From assembly GCA_011050465.1 (NCBI GenBank), contig DRFQ01000005.1:1-37656 (forward strand): a DNA stretch of 37,656 nucleotides, in the 5' to 3' direction. Of the stretch, positions 25,304 to 32,907 are shown one piece after another. This stretch comes from Candidatus Nealsonbacteria bacterium (GTDB taxonomy: Bacteria > Patescibacteriota > Minisyncoccia > Minisyncoccales > RBG-13-36-15). The notes under the pieces were generated by a model. That model was not told the DNA's origin, ran no database searches, and was given only the letters and a program-made list of their open reading frames with translations. Both the position numbers and the translations under genes were made by a program. How positions within the stretch are numbered: position 1 is the stretch's first letter; every line of letters begins with the position of its first letter.

Positions 25304-25687
25304 ATGATAACAAAAAAAACAAAAAGAAGAAAATCATATCCAGCGATATTGTTTTCTTTTTTTTCCGTTATTTTTGTTTTCGGGATAGTTGGTTTTCTAA
25401 TCTTTTCTAATTGGAAAACTAACCAACAGAGAAAAGAATTTAACCTGAGAATCGAATTTCTTCAACAAGAGATCAGCGTTTTATCAGAGAAAAAACAAGA
25501 GTTAGAAGCCTTGGCTTCACAACTTGGTAGAGAGGAGTATTTGGAAAAAGTGGCCAGAGAACAGCTTAATCTTCAAAAATCAGACGAAAAAGTAGTGGCA
25601 ATTTTATCTCCAGAAGAAGAAGAAAATAAAGAAACTCAAAAGAAAAAGAGTTTTTGGCAAAGAATATTGGAAAAGATAAGCTTTTGA
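25304..25687 (+). CDS. FtsB/DivIC-like septum formation initiator
   Basis: 127 aa. A basic cytoplasmic N-terminus (MITKKTKRRKSY), one membrane helix (about 13-35), a coiled coil (about 40-72, FNLRIEFLQQEISVLSEKKQEL) and the conserved REEYLEKVAREQLNL motif that defines FtsB/DivIC proteins. A charged tail follows. In other bacteria it bridges FtsL and FtsQ in the divisome. FtsL-type assignment is less likely because of the EYLEKVAREQL motif. tRNA-Gly starts 1 nt after the TGA stop, so the mRNA end must be made by tRNA processing or read-through. Confidence 0.88.
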   Translation: MITKKTKRRKSYPAILFSFFSVIFVFGIVGFLIFSNWKTNQQRKEFNLRIEFLQQEISVLSEKKQELEALASQLGREEYLEKVAREQLNLQKSDEKVVAILSPEEEENKETQKKKSFWQRILEKISF

Positions 25688-25688
25688 T

Positions 25689-25760
25689 GCGGGTGTCGTA
25701 TAACGGTTATTATAACTCCTTCCCAAGGAGTGGACGGCGGTTCGACTCCGCTCACCCGCT
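25689..25760 (+). tRNA. tRNA-Gly(CCC)
   Basis: Acceptor GCGGGTG/CACCCGC, anticodon stem ACTCC/GGAGT with loop TTCCCAA giving anticodon CCC (reads GGG), T-arm GGCGGTTCGACTCCGCT. The 3' CCA is not encoded. It begins 1 nt after the ftsB-like stop. Confidence 0.93.
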
Positions 25761-25791
25761 CCGTAATCCCACAGAAAGATTTTTTACCTAT

Positions 25792-25828
25792 TTCGCAATG
25801 GGCTTCCGCAATGGAAACCCATTGCGAA
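25792..25828. repeat. 11-bp perfect inverted repeat between two tRNA genes
   Basis: TTCGCAATGGG (25792-25802) and CCCATTGCGAA (25818-25828) are perfect inverted copies; the 15-nt loop contains CGCAATGG again, a further partial direct copy of the left arm. Confidence 0.7.
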
Positions 25829-25861
25829 GTCGATGCGGGACAGGGAGCAATTTTATACTGA

Positions 25862-25933
25862 GCCAGAGTAGCTCAGCGGTAGAGCAATCGCTTCGTAAGC
25901 GATAGGTCGTGAGTTCAAGTCTCACCTCTGGCT
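25862..25933 (+). tRNA. tRNA-Thr(CGT)
   Basis: Acceptor GCCAGAG/CTCTGGC, D-arm AGCTCAGCGGTAGAGC, anticodon stem ATCGC/GCGAT with loop TTCGTAA giving anticodon CGT (reads ACG), T-arm GTGAGTTCAAGTCTCAC. No encoded CCA. Confidence 0.94.
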
Positions 25934-26007
25934 TAACTAGATCATGGGTTTCTCGTACCGGAATAAAGAAGCAAGCGTTAAAATAGGAATACTAAATGTT
26001 ATCTGTA

Positions 26008-26036
26008 TGGACGAAATACGGAAAACACGGTAAAAT
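26008..26036 (+). promoter_or_regulatory. Candidate promoter of the macAB-like operon
   Basis: TGGACG (26008-26013), 17-nt spacer, TAAAAT (26031-26036); the ATG follows at 26051. Confidence 0.45.
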
Positions 26037-26050
26037 AAAGAAGTAAAAAC

Positions 26051-27655
26051 ATGACAAAGAAAAAAATTTTAATCTTAATTATAATTTCAATCATCACAGT
26101 TGTCGGCCTCTATTTTCTTTTTTTCAAGAAAGAGAAGGTCGAGTATTCTTTAGTAGAGGTTATTATAGGAAACATTATCCAAGAAGTTTCAGAAACAGGA
26201 TCTGTGAAAGTGGGAGAGGAAATAAACCTTGGTTTTAGAAATGCTGGGAGAATTGAGAAAATTTATGTTGAGGTGGGGAATTCAGTTAAATCAGGGCAGA
26301 GTTTGGCAAAATTAGATACCGCCCAATTTATTATTCAACTGAGAGAAGCTCAAGCCGCCTTAGAAGTAGCTCAGGCTCAATTCGATAAATTATTAGCAGG
26401 ATCTACTCCCGAGGAAATTCAGGTTGCTAAAACCGCCGTTTTGAACGCCCAAAATACTCTTGATGATGCTAAACAAAACCTGGAAGACGTAAAGGCTGAT
26501 GCCACAGAAGACTCAGGCGCAGCTTACGAAGATGCTCTAAATATCCTAGACGATTCTTACTTGAAAGCCTACAACGCCTATAATGATGTAAGCGATATTC
26601 AGAGAACTTATTTTAGTGGCAATGATCAAGAGGGCCTTTCTGTTCAAGAAAACAAAAACAAGATAAATAATAATTTGAACCAGGCAAAAAATTATTTAGA
26701 TATTGCCAAAAACAATTTTAACAATGAAAATATTGATAGTGCCCTATCTGAGTTTAAAACCGCTTTGGGTAATATTTATGATGCCCTAACCGTTATTAGA
26801 GAAAAAACCGAGGCTGTTAGCTATCGAAATACAGTAACTTCAACCGATAAAACTTCTTTAGATACCCATAGAACAAATATTAATACAGCCCTTACCAATG
26901 TTGTGAATTCTCAACAGGCCATTTCTTCTACTCAAATAACGAACGAAAGCGATATTAATACTGCAGAAGCTGCGGTTTCTTCGGCCGAAGGAAATTTAAA
27001 GGCAGCTGAAGACCAGTTAGCTCTTACCAAAGCCGGTCCTTCACAAGAAGAAATTAATTTATATCAAGCCCAAGTAAGACAGGCTCAAGCCAAGGTGAAT
27101 TTATTACAAAATCAGATCCAAGAAGCTACGATAGTCAGTCCTACCAAAGGGCAGATTACTAAAATTGAAAAGAGGATAGGAGAAATGGCTCAGCCAACAG
27201 AGGCTGTGATTTTTTTACTTCCGGCAGTTCCATTTCAGGTAGAAGTAGATATTTACGAAGAAGATATTGTTAAAGTGAAAACAGGCAATCAGGTTGAGAT
27301 TACTTTGGCCGCTTTTCCAGATAAGATCTTCGAAGGGATGGTAATTTCTATAGATCCTGCTGAAAAACTGGTTGAAGGAATAGTTTATTATGAAGTTACT
27401 ATTGATTTTATGGAATTTCCTCAAGAAATTAAGCCCGGTATGACAACTGATATTATTATAAAAACCGCTTCAAGAAAAAATGTTTTAGTTATTCCTGAAG
27501 AAACGATAATAAAGAAAGATATCAAAGTAACAGTCCGAATTGTAAGCGGTGATGTTCTTGAACCAAAGGAAATTGTGATTGGTCTGATAGGAAGTGATGG
27601 GATGGTAGAAGTCATTTCTGGCTTGAGCGAAGGAGAAGAAGTGGTTTTAGAATAA
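26051..27655 (+). CDS. HlyD/MacA-like periplasmic adaptor (membrane fusion) protein
   Basis: 534 aa, longer than most MacA (about 370-400). N-terminal membrane anchor (about 4-24), first lipoyl half (GRIEKIYVEVGNSVKSGQSLAKLD, about 70-95), and a very long Ala/Gln/Asn-rich coiled-coil hairpin (about 95-365). The second lipoyl half (EATIVSPTKGQITKIEKRIGEM) and a beta-barrel domain (VEVDIYEEDIVKVKTGNQVEITLAAFPD) follow, ending in the membrane-proximal domain (GDVLEPKEIVIGLIGSDGMVEVISGLSEGEEVV). It pairs with the ABC ATPase and permease directly downstream. In a single-membrane CPR cell the adaptor may act at the surface without a TolC partner (inference). Confidence 0.93.
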   Translation: MTKKKILILIIISIITVVGLYFLFFKKEKVEYSLVEVIIGNIIQEVSETGSVKVGEEINLGFRNAGRIEKIYVEVGNSVKSGQSLAKLDTAQFIIQLREAQAALEVAQAQFDKLLAGSTPEEIQVAKTAVLNAQNTLDDAKQNLEDVKADATEDSGAAYEDALNILDDSYLKAYNAYNDVSDIQRTYFSGNDQEGLSVQENKNKINNNLNQAKNYLDIAKNNFNNENIDSALSEFKTALGNIYDALTVIREKTEAVSYRNTVTSTDKTSLDTHRTNINTALTNVVNSQQAISSTQITNESDINTAEAAVSSAEGNLKAAEDQLALTKAGPSQEEINLYQAQVRQAQAKVNLLQNQIQEATIVSPTKGQITKIEKRIGEMAQPTEAVIFLLPAVPFQVEVDIYEEDIVKVKTGNQVEITLAAFPDKIFEGMVISIDPAEKLVEGIVYYEVTIDFMEFPQEIKPGMTTDIIIKTASRKNVLVIPEETIIKKDIKVTVRIVSGDVLEPKEIVIGLIGSDGMVEVISGLSEGEEVVLE

Positions 27656-27660
27656 AATCT

Positions 27661-28383
27661 ATGGCCGGAAAACTTTTAATCAAATTAGAAAACGTTTGGA
27701 AGATTTATCAGCTAGGGAAAGTGGAACTTACCGTATTAAGAGGAATAAGCCTGGAGATTGCTCCAGGTAGTTTTGTGTCGATTTTGGGCCCTTCTGGTTC
27801 TGGAAAATCTACGCTTTTGAATATGATCGGTGTTTTAGATATACCGACCAAGGGAAAAGTTTTTTTAGCCGGTCAAGACATTTCACAACTTTCAGAAGAT
27901 GAATTAGCTCAGATTAGAGGTAAGAAAGTTGGTTTTATTTTTCAACAGTTCAATCTATTGCCAAACCTTAGTGCCCTTGAGAACGTAATGATGCCAATGC
28001 TTTTTCAGGGTGTTTCTCAAGAAAAAAGAAAAGAAAGAGCAGAATTTTTACTTGAGTCGGTCGGCTTAAAAGAGCGATTGGAACACAGGCCCTCCGAACT
28101 TTCAGGGGGCGAACAACAAAGAATAGCTATTGCCAGATCCTTAGCTAATGATCCAGAAATAGTTATTGCTGATGAGCCAACTGGTAATTTAGATTCAAAA
28201 ACGGGGGAGAAGGTTATGGAAGTTTTAGTTAATCTTCACATAAAAGAAGGAAAGACTATTATCGTTGTAACCCATGATCCTAACATTGCAGATTACAGCG
28301 AAAAAGTAATAAGTATTAAAGATGGCCAAATAGTATCAGATCATTTAAGCAAAAAGGAAATTCTCTGGCAGGGTAAAAAATAA
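27661..28383 (+). CDS. MacB/LolD-type ABC transporter ATP-binding protein
   Basis: 240 aa. Walker A GPSGSGKST (residues 43-51), Q-loop FQQFNLLPNL, signature LSGGEQQRIAIARSL, Walker B IVIADEPTGNLD and H-loop VVTHD are all present. The NLLP and DEPTGNLD context places it in the MacB/LolD/FtsE subfamily whose permeases are mechanotransmitters rather than channels. It lies 5 nt after the adaptor and 1 nt before the permease gene, forming a three-gene MacAB-like export unit. Confidence 0.95.
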   Translation: MAGKLLIKLENVWKIYQLGKVELTVLRGISLEIAPGSFVSILGPSGSGKSTLLNMIGVLDIPTKGKVFLAGQDISQLSEDELAQIRGKKVGFIFQQFNLLPNLSALENVMMPMLFQGVSQEKRKERAEFLLESVGLKERLEHRPSELSGGEQQRIAIARSLANDPEIVIADEPTGNLDSKTGEKVMEVLVNLHIKEGKTIIVVTHDPNIADYSEKVISIKDGQIVSDHLSKKEILWQGKK

Positions 28384-28384
28384 A

Positions 28385-29593
28385 ATGTGGGTAGAATATT
28401 TTAGACTAGCAATTAGAAATCTTAGAACCAGACCATTAAGAAGTTGGCTGACGATTTTAGGTATTGTCATCGGTGTTTTCTTGATAATGTCGTTGTTTTC
28501 TTTAAGTCAGGGATTAAAAGATACCGTTCTTCAGCAATTAAGGGCGATAGGTAAGGATATTGTTATGATTATTCCTGGTGACATTTCTGATATATTCACT
28601 ACCCTTATGGGAGCAGTGGAGTTAACCGAAGAAGATTTAAGGGCGATAGAGAAAACCAAGGGGGTGGAGGCAGTTATTCCATGGGTTTATAAGGGAGAAG
28701 TTATGAAGTATCAGGGTGAAAGTAAAACTGTTATCCTTTTAGGAATGCCCTTACAACATATTGATATTATAAAAAATGACCTAGGAATGAACACATCTGA
28801 AGGTCGTTGGCCTCAGGCCGGCAAAAGAGAGCTTCTGGTTGGCAGTGTGGTGTCAGAAAATGTTTTCCCCGGTTTAAAAATCAATACTCAGGCCACTATA
28901 AAGGGGCAGAGATTTGAAGTTGTTGGAATATTAAAGTCTTTGGGAAATAGCCAAGACGATTCGATGATAAGTATGGATTTAAATGTTTTCCGTCAGATTA
29001 CAGGCAAGAAAAAAGGAGCACCCCAGGCTATGGCTAAAATTGCGGCAGGTTATAATCCCGAAGAGGTAGCAGAAGATATAAAAGAAAACCTTAAAAAAAC
29101 GAGAAAAAGACAAAGAGGCGAAGAAGAGGCTTCATTTTCTGTTTTAACCAATGAGGCAATGTCTGCGATGGTTGGTAGTATTATGGGAATAATTCAAATT
29201 GCAGTTTTTGCTTTTGCTAGTATTGCCATTCTTGTCGGTGGAATTGGCATAATGAACACGATGTATACTTCGGTTCGTGAAAGGACCAAAGAAATTGGGA
29301 TTATGAAGGCTGTGGGAGCTAAAAGATCGGCTATCACCCTTATTTTCTTAATTGAGTCAGGCGTTATTGGCGTGGTGGGGGGATTAGGTGGAATGGTGCT
29401 TGGATTGGGATTAGCTAAATTAATTGAAATTGTTAGCCAATTTGGCGGTACTTCTTATATTTCCGCTTCCATCTCACCTGGCATTATTATTTTTGGTTTA
29501 ACATTTTCCTTTTTACTTGGGAGTATCTCTGGTTTTTTACCAGCTAGAAATGCAGCAAGCTTAAAGCCGGTTGACGCCTTAAGATACGAATAA
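28385..29593 (+). CDS. MacB-like ABC transporter permease
   Basis: 402 aa. Helix 1 (about 17-42, LRSWLTILGIVIGVFLIMSL), a large extracytoplasmic MacB_PCD domain (about 45-270), then three helices in the FtsX region (about 278-302, 320-350, 365-388). Hallmarks are RPLRSWLTILG, GGIGIMNTMYTSVRERTKEIGIMKAVGAKRS and the C-terminal PARNAASLKPVDALRYE. With the preceding ATPase and adaptor it probably exports a peptide, antimicrobial or lipid-linked molecule. The substrate is unknown. murI follows after 18 nt. Confidence 0.94.
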   Translation: MWVEYFRLAIRNLRTRPLRSWLTILGIVIGVFLIMSLFSLSQGLKDTVLQQLRAIGKDIVMIIPGDISDIFTTLMGAVELTEEDLRAIEKTKGVEAVIPWVYKGEVMKYQGESKTVILLGMPLQHIDIIKNDLGMNTSEGRWPQAGKRELLVGSVVSENVFPGLKINTQATIKGQRFEVVGILKSLGNSQDDSMISMDLNVFRQITGKKKGAPQAMAKIAAGYNPEEVAEDIKENLKKTRKRQRGEEEASFSVLTNEAMSAMVGSIMGIIQIAVFAFASIAILVGGIGIMNTMYTSVRERTKEIGIMKAVGAKRSAITLIFLIESGVIGVVGGLGGMVLGLGLAKLIEIVSQFGGTSYISASISPGIIIFGLTFSFLLGSISGFLPARNAASLKPVDALRYE

Positions 29594-29611
29594 ATAAAAT
29601 CCTCTGTTTAA

Positions 29612-30442
29612 ATGAAAAAACCTGAGAAAAAATATTCAATAGGTATTTTTGATTCAGGTTTCGGGGGATTAGGCATTCTTAAGGAGATAACGAAAAAATT
29701 ACCAGAATATGACTACATTTATCTGGGCGATACAGCAAGGACGCCTTATGGTAATCGTTCTCAGGAAACAATTCATAGTTTCACCAACCAAGCAGTTGAC
29801 TTTCTTTTTAAAAAAGGTTGTCAGTTAATAATTTTAGCTTGCAACACTGCTTCTAGCGAAGCCCTTCGGAAAATTCAGCAAGAATATTTACCAAGATATT
29901 ATCCCAAAAAGAGAGTTTTGGGAGTAATTATTCCAGCTGTAGAAGCAGCCCTTGAACTGAATGATAATAATCGTATCGGCGTAATTGGAACAGAAAGTAC
30001 TGTGCACTCCGGAGTATTCAAGAGAGAACTCAAGAAACTTAATCCAGAAATAAAGGTTTTTCAAATAGCCTGTCCTTTACTTGTGCCAATAGTGGAGGCT
30101 GGTGAACAAAACTCTAAAGCATCTGATTTAATTCTTAAAAATTACCTTAACCTTTTAGTTAGAAGAAATATTGACACTTTAATTTTAGGTTGTACGCATT
30201 ACGAAATATTAGAGAATAAAATTAGAAAAATTATTGGCCCCAAAATAAAAATTGTTACAGAGAACAAAATAGTAGCTGAAAAACTAAAGGATTACTTAAG
30301 GAGACACCCGGAAATAGAGAAAACTCTTACTAAAAATAAAAGTATAGATTTTCTCACCACTGATTTAACTGATAAATTTAAAATTTTAGGCAGTAAATTT
30401 TTAGGCAGGACAATTTTACCAAAAAAAGTGGAATTAAGATGA
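29612..30442 (+). CDS. murI: Glutamate racemase
   Basis: Makes D-glutamate for peptidoglycan precursors. 276 aa. The IFDSGFGGLGIL start, LGDTARTPYGNRS, and the two catalytic Cys in ACNTAS (Cys77) and GCTHYE (Cys194, with His196) are all intact. It sits 18 nt after the transporter permease and overlaps thiI by 4 nt (ATGA), so it is likely translated from a five-gene message. Together with MurJ it implies the cell makes its own wall. Confidence 0.95.
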   Translation: MKKPEKKYSIGIFDSGFGGLGILKEITKKLPEYDYIYLGDTARTPYGNRSQETIHSFTNQAVDFLFKKGCQLIILACNTASSEALRKIQQEYLPRYYPKKRVLGVIIPAVEAALELNDNNRIGVIGTESTVHSGVFKRELKKLNPEIKVFQIACPLLVPIVEAGEQNSKASDLILKNYLNLLVRRNIDTLILGCTHYEILENKIRKIIGPKIKIVTENKIVAEKLKDYLRRHPEIEKTLTKNKSIDFLTTDLTDKFKILGSKFLGRTILPKKVELR

Positions 30443-31674
30443 AATATGTAATTTGTCATTATAGTGAGATAGGATTGAAGGGTAAAAATCGGAAATTTTT
30501 TGAGGAAAAGTTGATAGAGAATATAAAGCGGGTTTTAAGGCCGAAATATTTTGTTTTTGTAAAACGAATTTCCGGGAGAATTATCGTACAATTAACTAAA
30601 AAAGGAGAAGAAAGCGAAAAAGAAATTAATGAAGCTTTGAAAAATGTTTTTGGTATGGCTTACTTTTCTTTAGTGATTAGTTCTCCCCAAAAAATAAGGA
30701 GTATCCGAGAAAAAGCTTTAGAGATTTTGAGAGACTCCGAATATCATAAATTCCTTGGATTTGGCTACCCCACACTACAACCTTCGGTTGAGTACGGGGC
30801 ACGCGGGGTAAGCAGAAAATTTAAGACTTTTAGGATTTCTACTCAAAGATCAAAGAAAGATTTTCATTTGACTTCCCAGCAAATCAACGAGAAAGTGGGG
30901 GAGTACATACTGCAAAAAACAAAATTCAGGGTAGACTTAAAAAGGCCGGATATAACATGTTTTATTGAGATAGTTGAAAAATACGCCTTTTTGTATTTGA
31001 AAAAAATTAGAGGCTTGGGTGGCCTGCCAGTGAGCGTGAGCGGAAGGGCAATAGTTCTTTTATCTGGGGGTATTGATTCACCGGTGGCTGGTTTTTTGGC
31101 GATGAAGCGGGGAATAAAAGCTATTTTTTTACACTTTCATGCTCGTCCTTTTACTTCTGAAGCATCAATCGAAAAAACAAAAAGAATCGTTGAACTTTTA
31201 AGTAAATATCAAGGGAAATCTAAGCTTTACCTTGTTCCTTTCGCCGAAGCTCAGAAAGAGATCTTACTCAAAACACCAACTAAATTAAGAGTGATTCTTT
31301 ATCGGAGAGTTATGTTTCAAATTGCCGCAAAAATAGCTGAAAAAGAAAAGGCTTTAGTGATATTTACTGGTGAAAGCGTGGGACAAGTTGCTTCCCAGAC
31401 CTTAGAGAATATAAAGGCGATTGAAGCTGCCGTTCATTTGCCGGTTTTCCGTCCCTTAATCAGCCAAGATAAAGAAGAAATTATTCAGAAAGCCAAAGAA
31501 ATTGGTACTTTTGAAATTTCTATTTTGCCGCATCAAGATTGCTGCTCAAGATTTTTACCCCGCCATCCAGAAACTAGAGCTAAATTAGAAGAGGTGATAA
31601 AAGCAGAAAAGAAGCTAAATATTAGAAAATTGATCCAAGGAGCCGTTAAGAAATCTTCTCTGATTGAAATTTAA
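30439..31674 (+). CDS. thiI: tRNA 4-thiouridine synthase ThiI (no rhodanese domain)
   Basis: Thiolates U8 of tRNA. 411 aa: an N-terminal ferredoxin-like and THUMP domain (about 1-180) and a PP-loop adenylation domain with SGGIDSP at 209-215 and TGESVGQVASQT near 312. DCCSRFLPRHP follows. Like Bacillus ThiI it lacks the C-terminal rhodanese domain, so a separate cysteine desulfurase must deliver sulfur. In the THUMP domain, residues about 106-127 (LGFGYPTLQPSVEYGARGVS) have no counterpart in typical ThiI and coincide with a palindromic element. It overlaps murI by 4 nt. Confidence 0.94.
   Translation: MKYVICHYSEIGLKGKNRKFFEEKLIENIKRVLRPKYFVFVKRISGRIIVQLTKKGEESEKEINEALKNVFGMAYFSLVISSPQKIRSIREKALEILRDSEYHKFLGFGYPTLQPSVEYGARGVSRKFKTFRISTQRSKKDFHLTSQQINEKVGEYILQKTKFRVDLKRPDITCFIEIVEKYAFLYLKKIRGLGGLPVSVSGRAIVLLSGGIDSPVAGFLAMKRGIKAIFLHFHARPFTSEASIEKTKRIVELLSKYQGKSKLYLVPFAEAQKEILLKTPTKLRVILYRRVMFQIAAKIAEKEKALVIFTGESVGQVASQTLENIKAIEAAVHLPVFRPLISQDKEEIIQKAKEIGTFEISILPHQDCCSRFLPRHPETRAKLEEVIKAEKKLNIRKLIQGAVKKSSLIEI
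30768..30799. repeat. 32-nt palindromic element inside thiI
   Basis: Arms CCCCACACT and AGTACGGGG with inner CAACC/GGTTG frame exactly 32 nt, read in frame through residues 110-121 (Y-PTLQPSVEYG). A further CGCGGGG follows at 30802-30808. Confidence 0.7.
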
Positions 31675-31678
31675 GAGT

Positions 31679-32118
31679 CGATCCTTCGACAGGCTCAGGA
31701 CCAAGGCTGAGTTTATCGCCCTTCAAATTCTTCAGGGCGACCCTGAATTGATTGAATGGGTCGAAGCCTTGACTTCAACTCTTGCTTAAATTAAGCTAAT
31801 ATAAGGCTGTGGATAAGTATCCCACACCAATTTTGCAAGATTTGCTACGGTGGCACACCCTGAACTAGAACAAAGTTCAATTCAGGGCAAGCTCCTTCCC
31901 TTTGCAATAAGTTATGGACTACTTGCCCCGTACCGAACAGAAGGTTCTGGTATGGGGTTCAGCCACTGTGCCACAAGCAGTTTTTACCCGTATTACTGGA
32001 TAGGAAAGTTTTAACCTATAAGCACGACAAAATTGATACGGGGCAAAGGAATCCACGAATAACAAGGAAAAGGTCGATCAAATCTAAAAATTTAAAATTT
32101 ACAACCTATAAAAAAATT
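31679..32118. repeat. Repeat-rich intergenic island downstream of thiI
   Basis: About 440 bp with no supported gene. It holds CCTTCGACAGGCTCAGG (31684), a TTCAGGG/CCCTGAA palindrome (31731-31747), and an outer inverted repeat GTGGCACA/TGTGCCAC (31850-31857 and 31967-31974). The outer repeat encloses two further palindromes: CCCTGAAC...TTCAGGG near 31859-31888 and the 32-nt family element at 31926-31957. A CCCGTAT/ATACGGG pair spans 31987-32042. Confidence 0.7.
31926..31957. repeat. 32-nt palindromic element, intergenic copy
   Basis: Arms CCCCGTACC and GGTATGGGG with inner GAAC/GTTC, exactly 32 nt. Left flank ACTTG matches (inverted) the right flank of the gap copy. Confidence 0.75.
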
Positions 32119-32274
32119 ATGGAAGCTTATTGCGTAAAATGTAAAGCCAAAAGAGAGATACAGGACGAAAAAGAAATAGCCATGAAGGGAAAGGGAGGAA
32201 CAAAAAGAAGAGCCTTGACCGGAACTTGTCCGAAGTGCGGAACAAAGATGTTCAGGATTTTGGGCAACAAGTAG
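32119..32274 (+). CDS. DUF5679-type zinc-ribbon mini-protein
   Basis: 51 aa: MEAYCVKCKAKREIQ at the start, a basic middle (KGKGGTKRRALTG) and TCPKCGTKMFRILG at the end. Two CxxC pairs (Cys5/Cys8 and Cys37/Cys40) form a zinc ribbon. It matches the DUF5679 group common in CPR and other bacteria, of unknown function, possibly nucleic-acid binding. A TATAAA at 32107-32112 ends 6 nt before the ATG, suggesting a leaderless message. A strong terminator follows 50 nt after the stop, so it is its own unit. Confidence 0.85.
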   Translation: MEAYCVKCKAKREIQDEKEIAMKGKGGTKRRALTGTCPKCGTKMFRILGNK

Positions 32275-32323
32275 GAATAGGAATAAGATAATAACATTTA
32301 AAATAATAATTTTAGCCAAAACC

Positions 32324-32352
32324 CCGAATAAGGGTTTGGCTTTTATTTTTTT
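32324..32352 (+). terminator. Rho-independent terminator
   Basis: GCCAAA(A)CCC pairs with GGGTTTGGC around a short loop, followed by TTTTATTTTTT. It ends the DUF5679 transcript. Confidence 0.88.
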
Positions 32353-32397
32353 ATAGTAAAATTTAAATGAAAAAATGTTTAATTATTGAAGTTTTTT

Positions 32398-32424
32398 AAC
32401 TCATTCCGAGCACGACCACTCAAA
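32398..32424 (+). pseudogene. Relic of a metallo-beta-lactamase active-site segment
   Basis: The bases here translate in one frame as LTHSEHDHS and match 24 of 27 nt of the LTHPEHDHF codons of the nearby MBL gene (33165-33191), with three transitions. No longer homologous frame survives. The rest of the 32353-32558 gap holds no gene I can support. Confidence 0.4.
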
Positions 32425-32521
32425 AGTTTGGAATATTATATTCCCTTTCACATAGAGGTGAGAGTATAAACTTTAATAGAAAAGGAAAAGAGCTTGTCGA
32501 AGTTCAGCCTCGTAAGATTGT

Positions 32522-32551
32522 TTGACAAAGATTCTTCTATTCCGATATAAT
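32522..32551 (+). promoter_or_regulatory. Consensus promoter, leaderless transcript
   Basis: TTGACA (32522-32527), 18-nt spacer, TATAAT (32546-32551): both hexamers match consensus. The ATG at 32559 is 7 nt downstream, where transcription should begin. Confidence 0.8.
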
Positions 32552-32558
32552 AAAATTG

Positions 32559-32774
32559 ATGAAAAAGAAAAATATTACAATTGATACTTTGACAAAAATG
32601 ATAGCCAAAGGTTTTGAGGAAACCGCAAAGAAGAAAGATGTAGATAAACGATTCGATAAGGTTGAAAGTCGTCTTGAAAGAATTGAAAAACTTCTTATCG
32701 TTGATCATCGTCGGAGAATAGAAAAATTAGAAATTGCAGCAAAAGAATTAAGAGAATTGTTAGCTGTAAGATAG
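32559..32774 (+). CDS. Small coiled-coil protein, unknown
   Basis: 71 aa, starting at the ATG one codon after a TTG. Sequence MKKKNITIDTLTKMIAKGFEE is followed by a long charged helix with heptads (VDKRFDKVESRLERIEKLL, then RRIEKLEIAAKELRELL). Proteins of this shape are common next to mobile or toxin loci and in CPR; no function is established. It has a consensus promoter with leaderless spacing and its own terminator, so it is a stand-alone, probably well expressed gene. Confidence 0.8.
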   Translation: MKKKNITIDTLTKMIAKGFEETAKKKDVDKRFDKVESRLERIEKLLIVDHRRRIEKLEIAAKELRELLAVR

Positions 32775-32808
32775 CTTGAAGAAAGTATCATTTGAGATAA
32801 GTCCACTG

Positions 32809-32837
32809 CCCGAGAGTGATTCTTGGGTTTTTGTTTT
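32809..32837 (+). terminator. Rho-independent terminator
   Basis: CCCGAGA pairs with TCTTGGG (one G-T) around a short loop, followed by TTTTTGTTTT; 35 nt after the coiled-coil gene. Confidence 0.8.
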
Positions 32838-32871
32838 AAATAACGATTAACTGAACTATGGCTCACGCAGT

Positions 32872-32900
32872 GTGATATATCGAACAAAGTTCGTTATAAT
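32872..32900 (+). promoter_or_regulatory. -10 box with operator-like palindrome, MBL gene
   Basis: TATAAT (32895-32900) ends 7 nt before the ATG at 32908, so the mRNA should be leaderless. CGAAC-AAA-GTTCG (32881-32893) sits immediately upstream of the -10, in the spacer, where a bound repressor would block polymerase. The -35 is weak (TGTGAT). Confidence 0.5.
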
Positions 32901-32907
32901 ATAACCA

